NCBI RefSeq assembly: GCF_963667555.1
Contig: NZ_OY763421.1
Location: 248,001-312,000, forward strand
DNA: 64,000 nt
Direction: 5' to 3'
From: an uncultured Methanolobus sp.
GTDB taxonomy: Archaea > Halobacteriota > Methanosarcinia > Methanosarcinales > Methanosarcinaceae
In this document: positions 56,165 to 64,000 of the stretch, in pieces
Layout: every line of letters starts with the position of its first letter
Numbering within the stretch: position 1 is the stretch's first letter
Translations under genes and position numbers: made by a program
Notes under the pieces: generated by a model
What the model saw: the letters and a program-made list of their open reading frames with translations, nothing else
The model's database searches: none
What the model was told of the DNA's origin: nothing

Positions 56165-56225
56165 AGTATTTCGGCACAGCCTGCAAGCAAAGTAGCCGAA
56201 ATACTGCACGTTATCGAGGGATAAC
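56165..56225 (+). promoter_or_regulatory. Structured leader of CobN-like gene 1 (new RNA motif candidate)
   Basis: Hairpin 1 pairs AGTATTTCGGC (56165-56175) with GCCGAAATACT (56195-56205), 11 bp, around a 19-nt loop containing AGCCTGCAAGCAA. After GCAC, hairpin 2 pairs GTTATC (56110 offset: 56210-56215) with GATAAC (56220-56225), with the tetraloop GAGG serving as Shine-Dalgarno sequence, and ATG follows at once. The same arrangement precedes the second CobN-like gene at 62535-62598 with a different stem sequence. A TATA-like TTTTAAAT near 56105-56112 would start the leader near 56135. It may be a riboswitch or protein-bound translational control element. Confidence 0.65.
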
Positions 56226-59200
56226 ATGCAGGAAAAGAGGATAATAACATTGTTCATAAGTGTATTGTTGTTACTATCACTAACAACAACAGTATTGGCA
56301 GAAGAAAACGATTATTGTCTGGTCTCCAATACGACCAGTGATGCAGATGGTAATTTTGTATTTGAGAATTTGCCGGATGGAAATTACACATTGGTGGCAG
56401 TAAACTGGTCATCACAGAAAAATGTGTGGTATACTGCATCAAGAAACATAATTATTACAGGTAGCGATCTCACTGACCAGAACCTGAAGGTCAATAGTAC
56501 TGCAGGTATCGACCAGGATTTTATTTTCTCATTGCTCAACAGGTCATCGATCTCCGGCATAACCTATGTGATGAATTACGATCATCCAACTGAGAGTACC
56601 ATCGTACTTCTTGATAATCAGACAAAGGAACTTATAGCGAACACCAGTTCCGATCCTGCCGGTTATTATTCATTCTATGATATTCCTGATGGTGACTACG
56701 ATGTAGTCGCAGTCAATTATTCCACAAACAAATCGAAATGGTACCGTGGACTTGTCAATATCACTCTCACAGGTTCAGACCTTACAGATCAGGACATAAA
56801 GGTCAGCAGTTCTACTGACATTGATGAAAACTTCATTCTGGGTCTGCTTAACAGATCATCGATATCCGGTATTACTTATGTGATGAATTATGATCACCCA
56901 ACTGAGAGTACCGTAGTCCTTCTTGACAATGAAACAAAGAAGCTTATAGCAAACACCAGTTCCGATTCTGCCGGTTATTACTCTTTCTATGATATTCCTG
57001 ATGGTGACTACGATGTAGTCGCAGTCAATTATTCCACAAATAAATCGAAATGGTACCGTGGACTTGTCAATATAACTCTCACAGGTTCTGACCTTACAGA
57101 TCAGGATATAAAGGTCAGCAGTTCTACTGACATTGATGAGAACTTCATTCTGGGTCTGCTTAACAGATCATCAGTTTCCGGTATGACCTACGTCATGAAA
57201 ATGGAGTATCCGCGTGAAAGTACTGTAGTTCTTTTGCAGACTAAAACCAGCACTGGTTTTGTAGAGTTACCAGGCGTTTCTGATGATGAGCAGGATGCCG
57301 GCGATGAGTCAGAGAACGACAACGTAACTTCTGAGTCTTCAGGCACAAGTTATGCTTATGAATACTTCCTCAGCCTGACTACAGATGAACTTGGTGAGTT
57401 TGTCTTTGATAATCTCCCATATGGTGAATACCGTATATCTGCTGTGAACTGGAGTACAGCGATGGGTGGTATGTGGCTTACCAACGTAACTGATGTCACA
57501 GTAGAGGAAGGTCTGCCGGTTGATGTCGGAAATCTTTCTATGAGAAGTAATGCCGATGTCGATCAGGATGCAATACTTTCTATGAAGAATGTGACTTCCA
57601 TCTCAGGAAAGACCATTGGAAAGAAAGGTGATACTAAAATTTCCGATGTCGTGCTTACAAACCAGTTTGGAGAGTACATTGCCAATGTAACCAGTAATAA
57701 TGAAGGCAACTTCCTGTTTGAAGGAATCAGAAATGGTATTTACACGATTTCTGCTGTTAACTGGAGCACATCGATGGGTGGTATGTGGCTTACCAACGTA
57801 ACCGATGTCACAGTTGAATACGGTTTACCGGTTGAAACTGGCAACTTATCAATGAGAAGTAACGCTGATGTAGACCAGGATGCAATTCTTTCACTGAGAA
57901 ATGAAACTTACATCTCAGGAAAAACAATTGGTAAGAAAGGCGACAACAAGATTTCTGATGTCGTACTCACAAACCATTATGGAGATTTCATAGCCAGTAC
58001 CATTGCAAATGCTGAAGGTGAATTCCTTTTTGAAGGTATCAGAAATGGTGCATACACAGTATCTGCTGTGAACTGGAGTACAGCGATGAGTGGCATGTGG
58101 CTTACCAACGTAACTGATGTCACAGTGGCTGATGGCTTGCCGGTTGAAACTGGCAACTTATCAATGAGAACTAATGCCGATGTTGATCAGGATGTAATAC
58201 TTTCCATGATGAATGCAACTTCTATCTCAGGAAAGACCATTGGCAAAAAGGGCGATGACAAGATCTCTGATGTAGTATTGATGAGAAAACGCTCGGTTTC
58301 TATTTCCAATGAACCTCATCTGAATGTTTCCTTCGTAACCGGTTATTCCTCATATGAAAACGAACTTGTAGCTCTGGCAGAAAGGATCAATTCTAACAGT
58401 GACCTGAACATCAATTTCAGCTATTATGTTACTACTAATCTTCCTGAAAACATCGACCTGAGTAACGAGGACATTATCTACATTGTAATGGTAACCCAGA
58501 GTGCATCCATTCTTGAAGATACAGTTCAGGATGCAGTCGATAACGGTGCACTGGTAATAGGTCAGAACACCTACTTACCGGAAAGCAGTTACGTGATACC
58601 TGATGATTTCACAGACCTTAGCGACTTTAAGGACTATCTTGCAAAATACTGGTCAGGTGCCTCATCAGATGAGAACAACTTTGACAACCTGATATACTAT
58701 CTTGCTCAGGAGTATTACGGACGTGAAGATCTCACTGTTGAGGAACCAACAGGTCTTGAAAGTGCGATATATCACCCTGCAATGACAACAACTCCAACTG
58801 AATACTTCACAAACGATGCAGATGAGTATTTCAACTGGTATTCCAGCAGAACAGATGGTCATGCATTCAATGAGAATGCAGCTACAGTCGGAATCACATT
58901 CTACAAGTCATACTATCCGGATGACATGGATCCGATAGACAAGCTCATAGAGGGTTTTGAGGACAAGGGAATAAATGTAATTGCATGTTATGGAAATGCT
59001 GATAACTATCTGGACGGCTACTTTAACCACAGTGCTGAAACCAAGGTTGATGTCGTAGTTTCATTCCACTACCGTGGTAATTACTTCGACATAGAAGCAC
59101 TCGGTGTTCCTGTAATGAATGCTGTTCTTAACGGTTACATGAACACAAGCGAATGGATAGAAACCAGTACACCTTTACCTGAAACCAACATGCTAAGGAT

Positions 59201-62200
59201 CTATGGTCCGGAAACAGAAGGGCTTATCGATCCTATTATGATCGGTGCTAAGGAAACCATTACTGTTGACAACAGCACTGTTGAGAAATACATCGGTCAC
59301 GATGAACAGATCGACTGGCTTATCGACCGTGCAATTGCACAGGCAGATCTTGGAACTGAGGATGAGTCTGACAAGAAAGTTGTCATTCTTTACTACAACC
59401 ACGGTGGTGGAAAGGACAACATCGGAGCCTCATATCTTGAGGTCATGCCAAGTATTGTGAACCTGCTTGAAGGTATGGCAGACGAAGGTTATGACATAAA
59501 CAGCAGTCTGATACCCAACAAGACCGAACTTGTAGATCTTATTACCTACCAGGGAAGGAATGTCGGTACATGGGCACCGGGAGAACTTGAAGCTCTGGTT
59601 GAAACCGGCGAAGTTAAGCTTATTCCTGAGAGCACATATCTTTCATGGTTCAATGAACTTCCAGAAGAGAGAAGGGAAGAAGTAGTTGACATGTGGGGAG
59701 AAGCTCCGGGTGAGATAATGGTCTACACTGATGACAATGGTGACAAGTTCATTGTTATCCCGAAGATCAATATCAGTGACAATGTAATCCTTGCTCCTCA
59801 GCCAACAAGAGGATGGTTGCAGGACAGTGAAGTGCTCTACCATGATACAGAACTCCCACCGCACCACCAGTACATAGCATTCTATCTCTGGCTGCAGCAC
59901 GAGTTCGATGCTGATGTCATGGTGAACATGGGAAGACACGGAACAGTGGAATGGTTACCTGGAAAGGACTTCTGTCTGTTAAGTGACGAATGGCCTGCTC
60001 TTATGGTCGGCGACATACCTGTCATCTATCCATATGTTATGGATGGAATGGGCGAAGGTCTGCAGGCAAAGCGCAGAGGTAATGCCATCATAATCGATCA
60101 CCTGATACCACCGGTAGTATCTGCCGGTCTTTACGGAAATTACAGCAGTCTTAGCAGTGACATAACTGCTTATCAGACGCTGAGCACTGAGAATGATGAA
60201 CTGAAACAGTCATACCTTCAGAGTATCGTGAACCTGACACTTGATCTTGGACTTGATGAACAGGTCAACATGAGTCTTGCAGAGGACGATTCCACAGTTG
60301 ATGAGTTCCTCGAAGAGCTGGATGATATACTCACTGAACTGAAGAGTCAGTCCATGCCTTATGGTCTTCACGTCCTTGGTGAAGCACCTGAAGGAGAAGC
60401 TCTTGTAGGAATGGTCAACTCAATGCTTGGAGATGATTTCACAGACCTTGTTGCAGTTTATAACAGTTCTGACGATGCGCCGACAGACCTGCTCTCACTG
60501 GTGCTTCTGGACAATATGTCCACAACGGATGCTCAGATGCAGATACTTGGAATTTCTGAAGCAGATGAGGATATAGATTCAGAGCTTAACACATCCATAA
60601 ACTACGCAGAATTGCTTGGTGAAGCTGACAATGAAATTCAGCAGGTTCTGAGTGCAATGAACGGAGAATACATCCGTGCAAACCTTGGTGGTGACCCGGT
60701 ACTTCGTTCTGAAACACTTCCATCAGGCAGCAATTTCTATGCTTTCGATGAGCAGCTCATACCCACCGAAGAGGCATGGGAGCAGGGCACGGCACTTGTT
60801 GATGCATGGCTTGCAGAGTATTATGCCGAAAACGGTGAGTATCCAACCAAGGTAGGATACATCCTCTGGGCAGGAGAATCCACACGCCATCAGGGTGTAA
60901 TGGAATCACAGCTTCTCTACATGATGGGAATCAGACCTGTCTGGAATGCTGACAACGGTGAAGTCGAGGATGTTGAGGTGATCGATTCATCAGAACTCGG
61001 AAGACCACGTATCGATGTACTTGTACAGATATCCGGTCTTTACAGGGACACATTCCCGATGAAGGTCAAGCTCATCGATAAAGCAGTGAGACTTGCCTAC
61101 GAAGAGGCAGAAACTGATGAATATGACAACTATGTGGCTCAGAACACCGATGTCATCCAGGAGCTTCTCAACGAGACACTACAGGACGGAAACCTTTCAC
61201 TTGATGTTGCACAGTTCAGAGTATTCGGTCCTGCCGACGGTGCATACGGAACCGGAATGTCAAATGCAGTGGATTCCAGTGAAACATGGAATGAAACAAG
61301 CGAACTTGCAGAACTCTATGTAAGCAAGATGAGCTATGTCTACGGTGAAAATATCTGGGGACAGACCATAGCCGAGTATATCGAGCAGCAGACCGGTCGT
61401 GTAGTTGACATCGATAATTCAGTGGTCTTTGAGAACAACCTGAACGGAACCTCAGCAATATTCCACAGCAGGAGTTCCAGCACATATGGTTCTCTTGATA
61501 CTGATGACTTCTACCAGTACATGGGTGGATTGTACAACGCTATCAAATACATCACAGGTAATGAGGTTGACACTTATGTTGTGAACCTGCAGGATCTCAG
61601 CGATGCAGAGATTCAGACACTTCAGACTTACCTTACAAACGAGCTTTATGCAAGATATCTTAATCCATCCTGGATAGCAGGTATGCAGCTTAGTGGTTTT
61701 GAGGGTGCTCGTGAAATGGCAGAGTTCCTTGAGAACCTCTGGGGATGGGAAGCGCTCAGTCCGGATCTCATCAGCGATGATGTATGGGATAGTGTTTACA
61801 GTACCTATATTGACGATGCGGAGGTTAGCGACTGGCTCAAAGAGAATAATCCCTATGCATATCAGTCCATGACTGCAAGGATGCTTGAAACCGGAAGGAA
61901 GAACGGATGGGAGATGTCACAAGACACCCTGAACAATCTTATCCGGGAATATGTGGAGTCTGTAGTTGAAAATGGTGTTACATGCTGTCATCACACCTGT
62001 GGAAATGCAATGCTTGATGATTTTGTACAGGGTAACATGCAGGCAGCAGGAGTAAGCCTTGAAACACAGAAAGCATACAAGCAAATGATTTTTGAGGCAA
62101 CTCTTAGGGAAGATGATGACCTGGTACAGCAACAGTTTGATGCCAGTTCATTAAAAACAGCAGATAGCTCTCTAAACTCAGTCCAGAGAGCTATGGCCAG

Positions 62201-62453
62201 TGGTTCTTCTAACCAGACCACAACGTCTGAATCAGGTGGTGCTGCACTCAATTCTGCAAAGCCGGTTGATGATGCTCCAAAGTCAACTTCTGATAATTAT
62301 GTTGAAGGCTATGAGATGACACAGGAATCGGTGAATAATCCCGATAGTACAAGCAGTCTTTCATTCTCAAGCTCTGACATCATTGCATCAGTATTCGTTG
62401 TAGGAACTGTCGGAGCCATATATCTGGGATTCTGGAGGAGAAGGAAATTCTAA
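56226..62453 (+). CDS. Secreted, membrane-anchored CobN/Mg-chelatase H-like protein (HmuS-like)
   Basis: The 2075-aa protein has a signal peptide (1-25, ending VLAEEN), an N-terminal array of beta-sandwich repeats of about 104 aa (about 35-690), a full CobN-type chelatase large-subunit domain (about 695-1960), and a C-terminal membrane helix with WRRRKF tail (about 2046-2075). CobN hallmarks are MGRHGTVEWLPGKD (about 1235), EGLQAKRRGNAIIIDHLIPP, GRPRIDVLVQISGLYRD (about 1592) and DGAYGTGMSNAVD. CCHHTCGN (about 1920) may bind metal. Chelatase H subunits bind tetrapyrroles and metal; outside the cell no ATP-driven ChlI/ChlD partner can reach it, so the adjacent proton channel is the likely energy source. 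Substrate unknown: haem, corrinoid or F430 derivatives. Confidence 0.88.
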   Translation: MQEKRIITLFISVLLLLSLTTTVLAEENDYCLVSNTTSDADGNFVFENLPDGNYTLVAVNWSSQKNVWYTASRNIIITGSDLTDQNLKVNSTAGIDQDFIFSLLNRSSISGITYVMNYDHPTESTIVLLDNQTKELIANTSSDPAGYYSFYDIPDGDYDVVAVNYSTNKSKWYRGLVNITLTGSDLTDQDIKVSSSTDIDENFILGLLNRSSISGITYVMNYDHPTESTVVLLDNETKKLIANTSSDSAGYYSFYDIPDGDYDVVAVNYSTNKSKWYRGLVNITLTGSDLTDQDIKVSSSTDIDENFILGLLNRSSVSGMTYVMKMEYPRESTVVLLQTKTSTGFVELPGVSDDEQDAGDESENDNVTSESSGTSYAYEYFLSLTTDELGEFVFDNLPYGEYRISAVNWSTAMGGMWLTNVTDVTVEEGLPVDVGNLSMRSNADVDQDAILSMKNVTSISGKTIGKKGDTKISDVVLTNQFGEYIANVTSNNEGNFLFEGIRNGIYTISAVNWSTSMGGMWLTNVTDVTVEYGLPVETGNLSMRSNADVDQDAILSLRNETYISGKTIGKKGDNKISDVVLTNHYGDFIASTIANAEGEFLFEGIRNGAYTVSAVNWSTAMSGMWLTNVTDVTVADGLPVETGNLSMRTNADVDQDVILSMMNATSISGKTIGKKGDDKISDVVLMRKRSVSISNEPHLNVSFVTGYSSYENELVALAERINSNSDLNINFSYYVTTNLPENIDLSNEDIIYIVMVTQSASILEDTVQDAVDNGALVIGQNTYLPESSYVIPDDFTDLSDFKDYLAKYWSGASSDENNFDNLIYYLAQEYYGREDLTVEEPTGLESAIYHPAMTTTPTEYFTNDADEYFNWYSSRTDGHAFNENAATVGITFYKSYYPDDMDPIDKLIEGFEDKGINVIACYGNADNYLDGYFNHSAETKVDVVVSFHYRGNYFDIEALGVPVMNAVLNGYMNTSEWIETSTPLPETNMLRIYGPETEGLIDPIMIGAKETITVDNSTVEKYIGHDEQIDWLIDRAIAQADLGTEDESDKKVVILYYNHGGGKDNIGASYLEVMPSIVNLLEGMADEGYDINSSLIPNKTELVDLITYQGRNVGTWAPGELEALVETGEVKLIPESTYLSWFNELPEERREEVVDMWGEAPGEIMVYTDDNGDKFIVIPKINISDNVILAPQPTRGWLQDSEVLYHDTELPPHHQYIAFYLWLQHEFDADVMVNMGRHGTVEWLPGKDFCLLSDEWPALMVGDIPVIYPYVMDGMGEGLQAKRRGNAIIIDHLIPPVVSAGLYGNYSSLSSDITAYQTLSTENDELKQSYLQSIVNLTLDLGLDEQVNMSLAEDDSTVDEFLEELDDILTELKSQSMPYGLHVLGEAPEGEALVGMVNSMLGDDFTDLVAVYNSSDDAPTDLLSLVLLDNMSTTDAQMQILGISEADEDIDSELNTSINYAELLGEADNEIQQVLSAMNGEYIRANLGGDPVLRSETLPSGSNFYAFDEQLIPTEEAWEQGTALVDAWLAEYYAENGEYPTKVGYILWAGESTRHQGVMESQLLYMMGIRPVWNADNGEVEDVEVIDSSELGRPRIDVLVQISGLYRDTFPMKVKLIDKAVRLAYEEAETDEYDNYVAQNTDVIQELLNETLQDGNLSLDVAQFRVFGPADGAYGTGMSNAVDSSETWNETSELAELYVSKMSYVYGENIWGQTIAEYIEQQTGRVVDIDNSVVFENNLNGTSAIFHSRSSSTYGSLDTDDFYQYMGGLYNAIKYITGNEVDTYVVNLQDLSDAEIQTLQTYLTNELYARYLNPSWIAGMQLSGFEGAREMAEFLENLWGWEALSPDLISDDVWDSVYSTYIDDAEVSDWLKENNPYAYQSMTARMLETGRKNGWEMSQDTLNNLIREYVESVVENGVTCCHHTCGNAMLDDFVQGNMQAAGVSLETQKAYKQMIFEATLREDDDLVQQQFDASSLKTADSSLNSVQRAMASGSSNQTTTSESGGAALNSAKPVDDAPKSTSDNYVEGYEMTQESVNNPDSTSSLSFSSSDIIASVFVVGTVGAIYLGFWRRRKF
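56545..58290 (+). repeat. Intragenic 312-bp repeats coding beta-sandwich domains
   Basis: Units begin near 56545, 56857 and 57168 (type 1, SGITYVMNYDHPTEST) and near 57594, 57906 and 58218 (type 2, SISGKTIGKKGD), each about 312 bp or 104 aa apart within a type. The first two type-1 units are almost identical in DNA. They code carboxypeptidase-regulatory-like beta-sandwich folds with many glycosylation sequons and probably act as a stalk that lifts the CobN domain above the membrane. Confidence 0.75.
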
Positions 62454-62465
62454 AGACATTAGATT

Positions 62466-62500
62466 CAGGCGCTTATTTTGCGCCTGCTTTTTCATTTTTA
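62466..62500 (+). terminator. Terminator after CobN-like gene 1
   Basis: CAGGCGC (62466-62472) and GCGCCTG (62480-62486) form a perfect 7-bp stem with loop TTATTTT, followed by CTTTTTCATTTTTAAA. The T-rich end TTTTTAAAC can also act as the TATA box for the next gene, about 25-30 nt before its leader. Confidence 0.7.
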
Positions 62501-62534
62501 AACTAAAGAACAGGGTAAAGGACGAGAGAGAATC

Positions 62535-62598
62535 AGACACTCCCAAAAAGCCGCCAAGCAAGAATTGGGAGTGTCTTTACACGTTATCGGGGGATAAC
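62535..62598 (+). promoter_or_regulatory. Structured leader of CobN-like gene 2 (same motif)
   Basis: Hairpin 1 pairs AGACACTCCCAA (62535-62546) with TTGGGAGTGTCT (62565-62576), 12 bp, around an 18-nt loop containing AGCCGCCAAGCAA. After TTACAC, hairpin 2 pairs GTTATC (62583-62588) with GATAAC (62593-62598), with GGGG as tetraloop and Shine-Dalgarno sequence, and ATG follows at once. Compared with the leader at 56165, the stem sequence is unrelated but pairing is kept, while the loop core and hairpin 2 are nearly identical. This is the pattern of a selected RNA structure. Confidence 0.65.
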
Positions 62599-64000
62599 AT
62601 GCACATAAAAATAAAATCGGTATTGGTATTAAGTATATTGTTGATGGCAGCACTAACAGGTGTTGCTGCAGGGGCAGAACAGAAAACGAAGATCACTTAC
62701 ATCGGTTATTCTGAGAATGAAGCCTTGGAGCTCGCAAGCCAGAGCAATGCTTACAGTGATCTTATTGAATACACCTTCATTCCTTACTACAATAAAACAA
62801 ACGGTGCAAGTGCTGAATTACTTGCCGCCTCTGAAAGCGGTTTCCTTGAAACCCAGGACATTATTTTCTGTAATATGGTCGGAGGTTCAGTCTATACTGC
62901 ATATAATGGCAGTATAAACAACAGTCTGGTACACGCACAGGAAAACGGAGCCGAGCTTTACAGCATTAGGTCTACCAAAACTCCTTCATATTTCGATTAC
63001 ATCACAAGTGGTTCTGATGAAGAAGACCCAATATGCACCTATTATAACGCAATGGGTACCACAGAAGAAGGAATAGAGAACGCAGAGAATTTGCTTATCT
63101 ATCTTGCAATGAAAACAAAGGTTTCTTACATCGGTTATTCTGAGAATGAAGCCTTGGAGCTCGCAAGCCAGAGCAATGCTTACAGTGATCTTATTGAATA
63201 CACCTTCATTCCTTACTACAATAAAACAAACGGTGCAAGTGCTGAATTACTTGCTGCGTCAGAAAGCGGTTTCCTTGAAACCCAGGACATTATTTTCTGT
63301 AATATGGTCGGAGGTTCAGTCTATACTGCATATAATGGCAGTATAAACGACAGTCTGGTACACGCACAGGAAAACGGAGCCGAGCTTTACAGCATCAGGT
63401 CTACCAAAACTCCTTCATATTTCGATTACATCACAAGTGGTTCTGATGAAGAAGACCCAATATGCACCTATTATAACGCAATGGGTACCACAGAAGAAGG
63501 AATAGAGAACGCAGAGAATTTGCTTATCTATCTTGCAATGAAAACAAAGGTTTCTTACATCGGTTATTCTGAGAATGAAGCCTTGGAGCTCGCAAGCCAG
63601 AGCAATGCTTACAATGATCTTATTGAATACACCTTCATTCCTTACTACAATAAAACAAACGGTGCAAGTGCTGAATTACTTGCCGCCTCTGAAAGCGGTT
63701 TCCTTGAAACCCAGGACATTATTTTCTGTAATATGGTCGGAGGTTCAGTCTATACTGCATATAATGGCAGTATAAACGACAGTCTGGTACACGCACAGGA
63801 AAACGGAGCCGAGCTTTACAGCATCAGGTCTACCAAAACTCCTTCATATTTCGATTACATCACAAGTGGTTCTGATGAAGAAGACCCAATATGCACCTAT
63901 TATAACGCAATGGGTACCACAGAAGAAGGAATAGAGAACGCAGAGAATTTGCTTATCTATCTTGCAATGAAAACAAAGGTTTCTTACATCGGTTATTCTG
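62599..64000 (+). CDS. Secreted CobN-N-terminal-repeat protein, runs off window
   Basis: The visible 467 codons start with a signal peptide (MHIKIKSVLVLSILLMAALT, cleaved near AAGAEQ) and continue with three complete and one beginning 143-aa repeats. Each repeat resembles the N-terminal subdomain of CobN chelatase: YIGYSENEALELASQSNAY, YTFIPYYNKTNGASAELLAA, QDIIFCNMVGGSVYTAYNGS and ENLLIYLAMKTK. The frame is open to the window end, so a complete CobN core may follow outside. GGGGG sits in the leader tetraloop before the ATG. The near-identical repeats in a secreted protein suggest recent expansion, possibly for multivalent tetrapyrrole binding (inference). Confidence 0.8.
   Translation, partial: MHIKIKSVLVLSILLMAALTGVAAGAEQKTKITYIGYSENEALELASQSNAYSDLIEYTFIPYYNKTNGASAELLAASESGFLETQDIIFCNMVGGSVYTAYNGSINNSLVHAQENGAELYSIRSTKTPSYFDYITSGSDEEDPICTYYNAMGTTEEGIENAENLLIYLAMKTKVSYIGYSENEALELASQSNAYSDLIEYTFIPYYNKTNGASAELLAASESGFLETQDIIFCNMVGGSVYTAYNGSINDSLVHAQENGAELYSIRSTKTPSYFDYITSGSDEEDPICTYYNAMGTTEEGIENAENLLIYLAMKTKVSYIGYSENEALELASQSNAYNDLIEYTFIPYYNKTNGASAELLAASESGFLETQDIIFCNMVGGSVYTAYNGSINDSLVHAQENGAELYSIRSTKTPSYFDYITSGSDEEDPICTYYNAMGTTEEGIENAENLLIYLAMKTKVSYIGYS
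62683..64000 (+). repeat. 429-bp in-frame tandem repeats
   Basis: Units run 62683-63111, 63112-63540, 63541-63969 and 63970 onward. They differ at only a handful of positions: unit 2 has GCTGCGTCA where units 1 and 3 have GCCGCCTCT, unit 1 has AACAACAG where units 2 and 3 have AACGACAG, and unit 3 alone has ACAATGATC. This mosaic of shared variants indicates gene conversion or very recent duplication. The period is exactly 143 codons. Confidence 0.93.

Noticed and set aside
56165-56225. Cobalamin riboswitch before the CobN-like gene
   Set aside because: I see no B12-box and the element is far shorter than a cobalamin riboswitch, although a different corrinoid-responsive RNA remains possible.
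62683-64000. CRISPR array
   Set aside because: The repeats are 429 bp, contiguous without spacers, and in frame within a secreted protein.

Overview
The window is chromosomal DNA of a cytochrome-containing methanogenic archaeon of the Methanosarcinales, most likely a Methanolobus- or Methanococcoides-like member of the Methanosarcinaceae. The lineage call rests on membrane heterodisulfide reductase HdrDE, four coenzyme F430 biosynthesis genes (cfbB-E), a DmrX-type dihydromethanopterin reductase, glycerol-1-phosphate dehydrogenase, archaeal PurP, MCM, aIF2-gamma, Rpo7, Spt4, an archaeal RNase P RNA, and surface proteins with S-layer, NosD, LVIVD and PGF-CTERM modules. The genus is inference only. 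Almost everything is housekeeping or lineage-typical. I found no insertion sequence, no CRISPR array and no tRNA or rRNA.

Layout. 0-6.2 kb: two soluble poly-HAMP chemoreceptor-like proteins flanking cheW (minus strand). 6.4-12.6 kb: an HTH-PAS regulator, then pycB-pycA-birA (anaplerotic pyruvate carboxylase and its biotin ligase) and a small S-layer-domain protein. 12.6-17.4 kb (minus): two coiled-coil proteins, DUF424, MCM helicase, TrmJ-like RNA methyltransferase. 17.7-21.5 kb: hdrE-hdrD, two DUF116 proteins, and RNase P RNA on the minus strand. 21.6-23.4 kb: small genes, including a DUF1059-like gene that appears to start at AUA, a GDT1-type transporter and an azlC relic. 23.6-27.5 kb: methanogenesis marker 9, then a CitG-like/DUF447 pair and dmrX, with dmrX flanked by two copies of an intergenic repeat. 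27.9-31.6 kb: PHP phosphoesterase, a candidate small RNA, HflX, DUF2209, tRNA-splicing endonuclease. 31.7-36.6 kb: a 1634-aa surface protein. 36.8-46.0 kb (minus): glucan phosphorylase, cfbE-D-C-B, DUF2150, UPF0179, egsA. 46.2-53.9 kb: DUF63, SpoIIM-like, purP, a KaiC-like ATPase, the third intergenic repeat, then the translation/transcription operon aIF2-gamma, PIN, rpo7, spt4, dephospho-CoA kinase, S24e, S27ae.

The most interesting region is 54.4-64.0 kb. It encodes a DUF2162 membrane protein, a MotA/TolQ/ExbB proton channel, a DUF2149 protein shaped like ExbD/TolR, and a 2075-aa secreted, membrane-anchored CobN/Mg-chelatase H-like protein. A second secreted CobN-like gene follows, built from near-identical 429-bp tandem repeats, and runs off the window. 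The set matches the HmuS-T-U-V composition of the Bacteroidetes haem-utilisation operon, but in a single-membrane archaeon. I infer a proton-motive-force-powered, cell-surface tetrapyrrole (haem, corrinoid or F430-like) processing or uptake machine. Both CobN-like genes carry the same leader: a hairpin whose stem sequence differs completely between copies while its loop core AGCCNNCAAGCAA is kept, followed by a near-invariant GTTATC/GATAAC hairpin that displays the Shine-Dalgarno sequence in its tetraloop directly before the ATG. This looks like an undescribed cis-regulatory RNA shared by the two genes.
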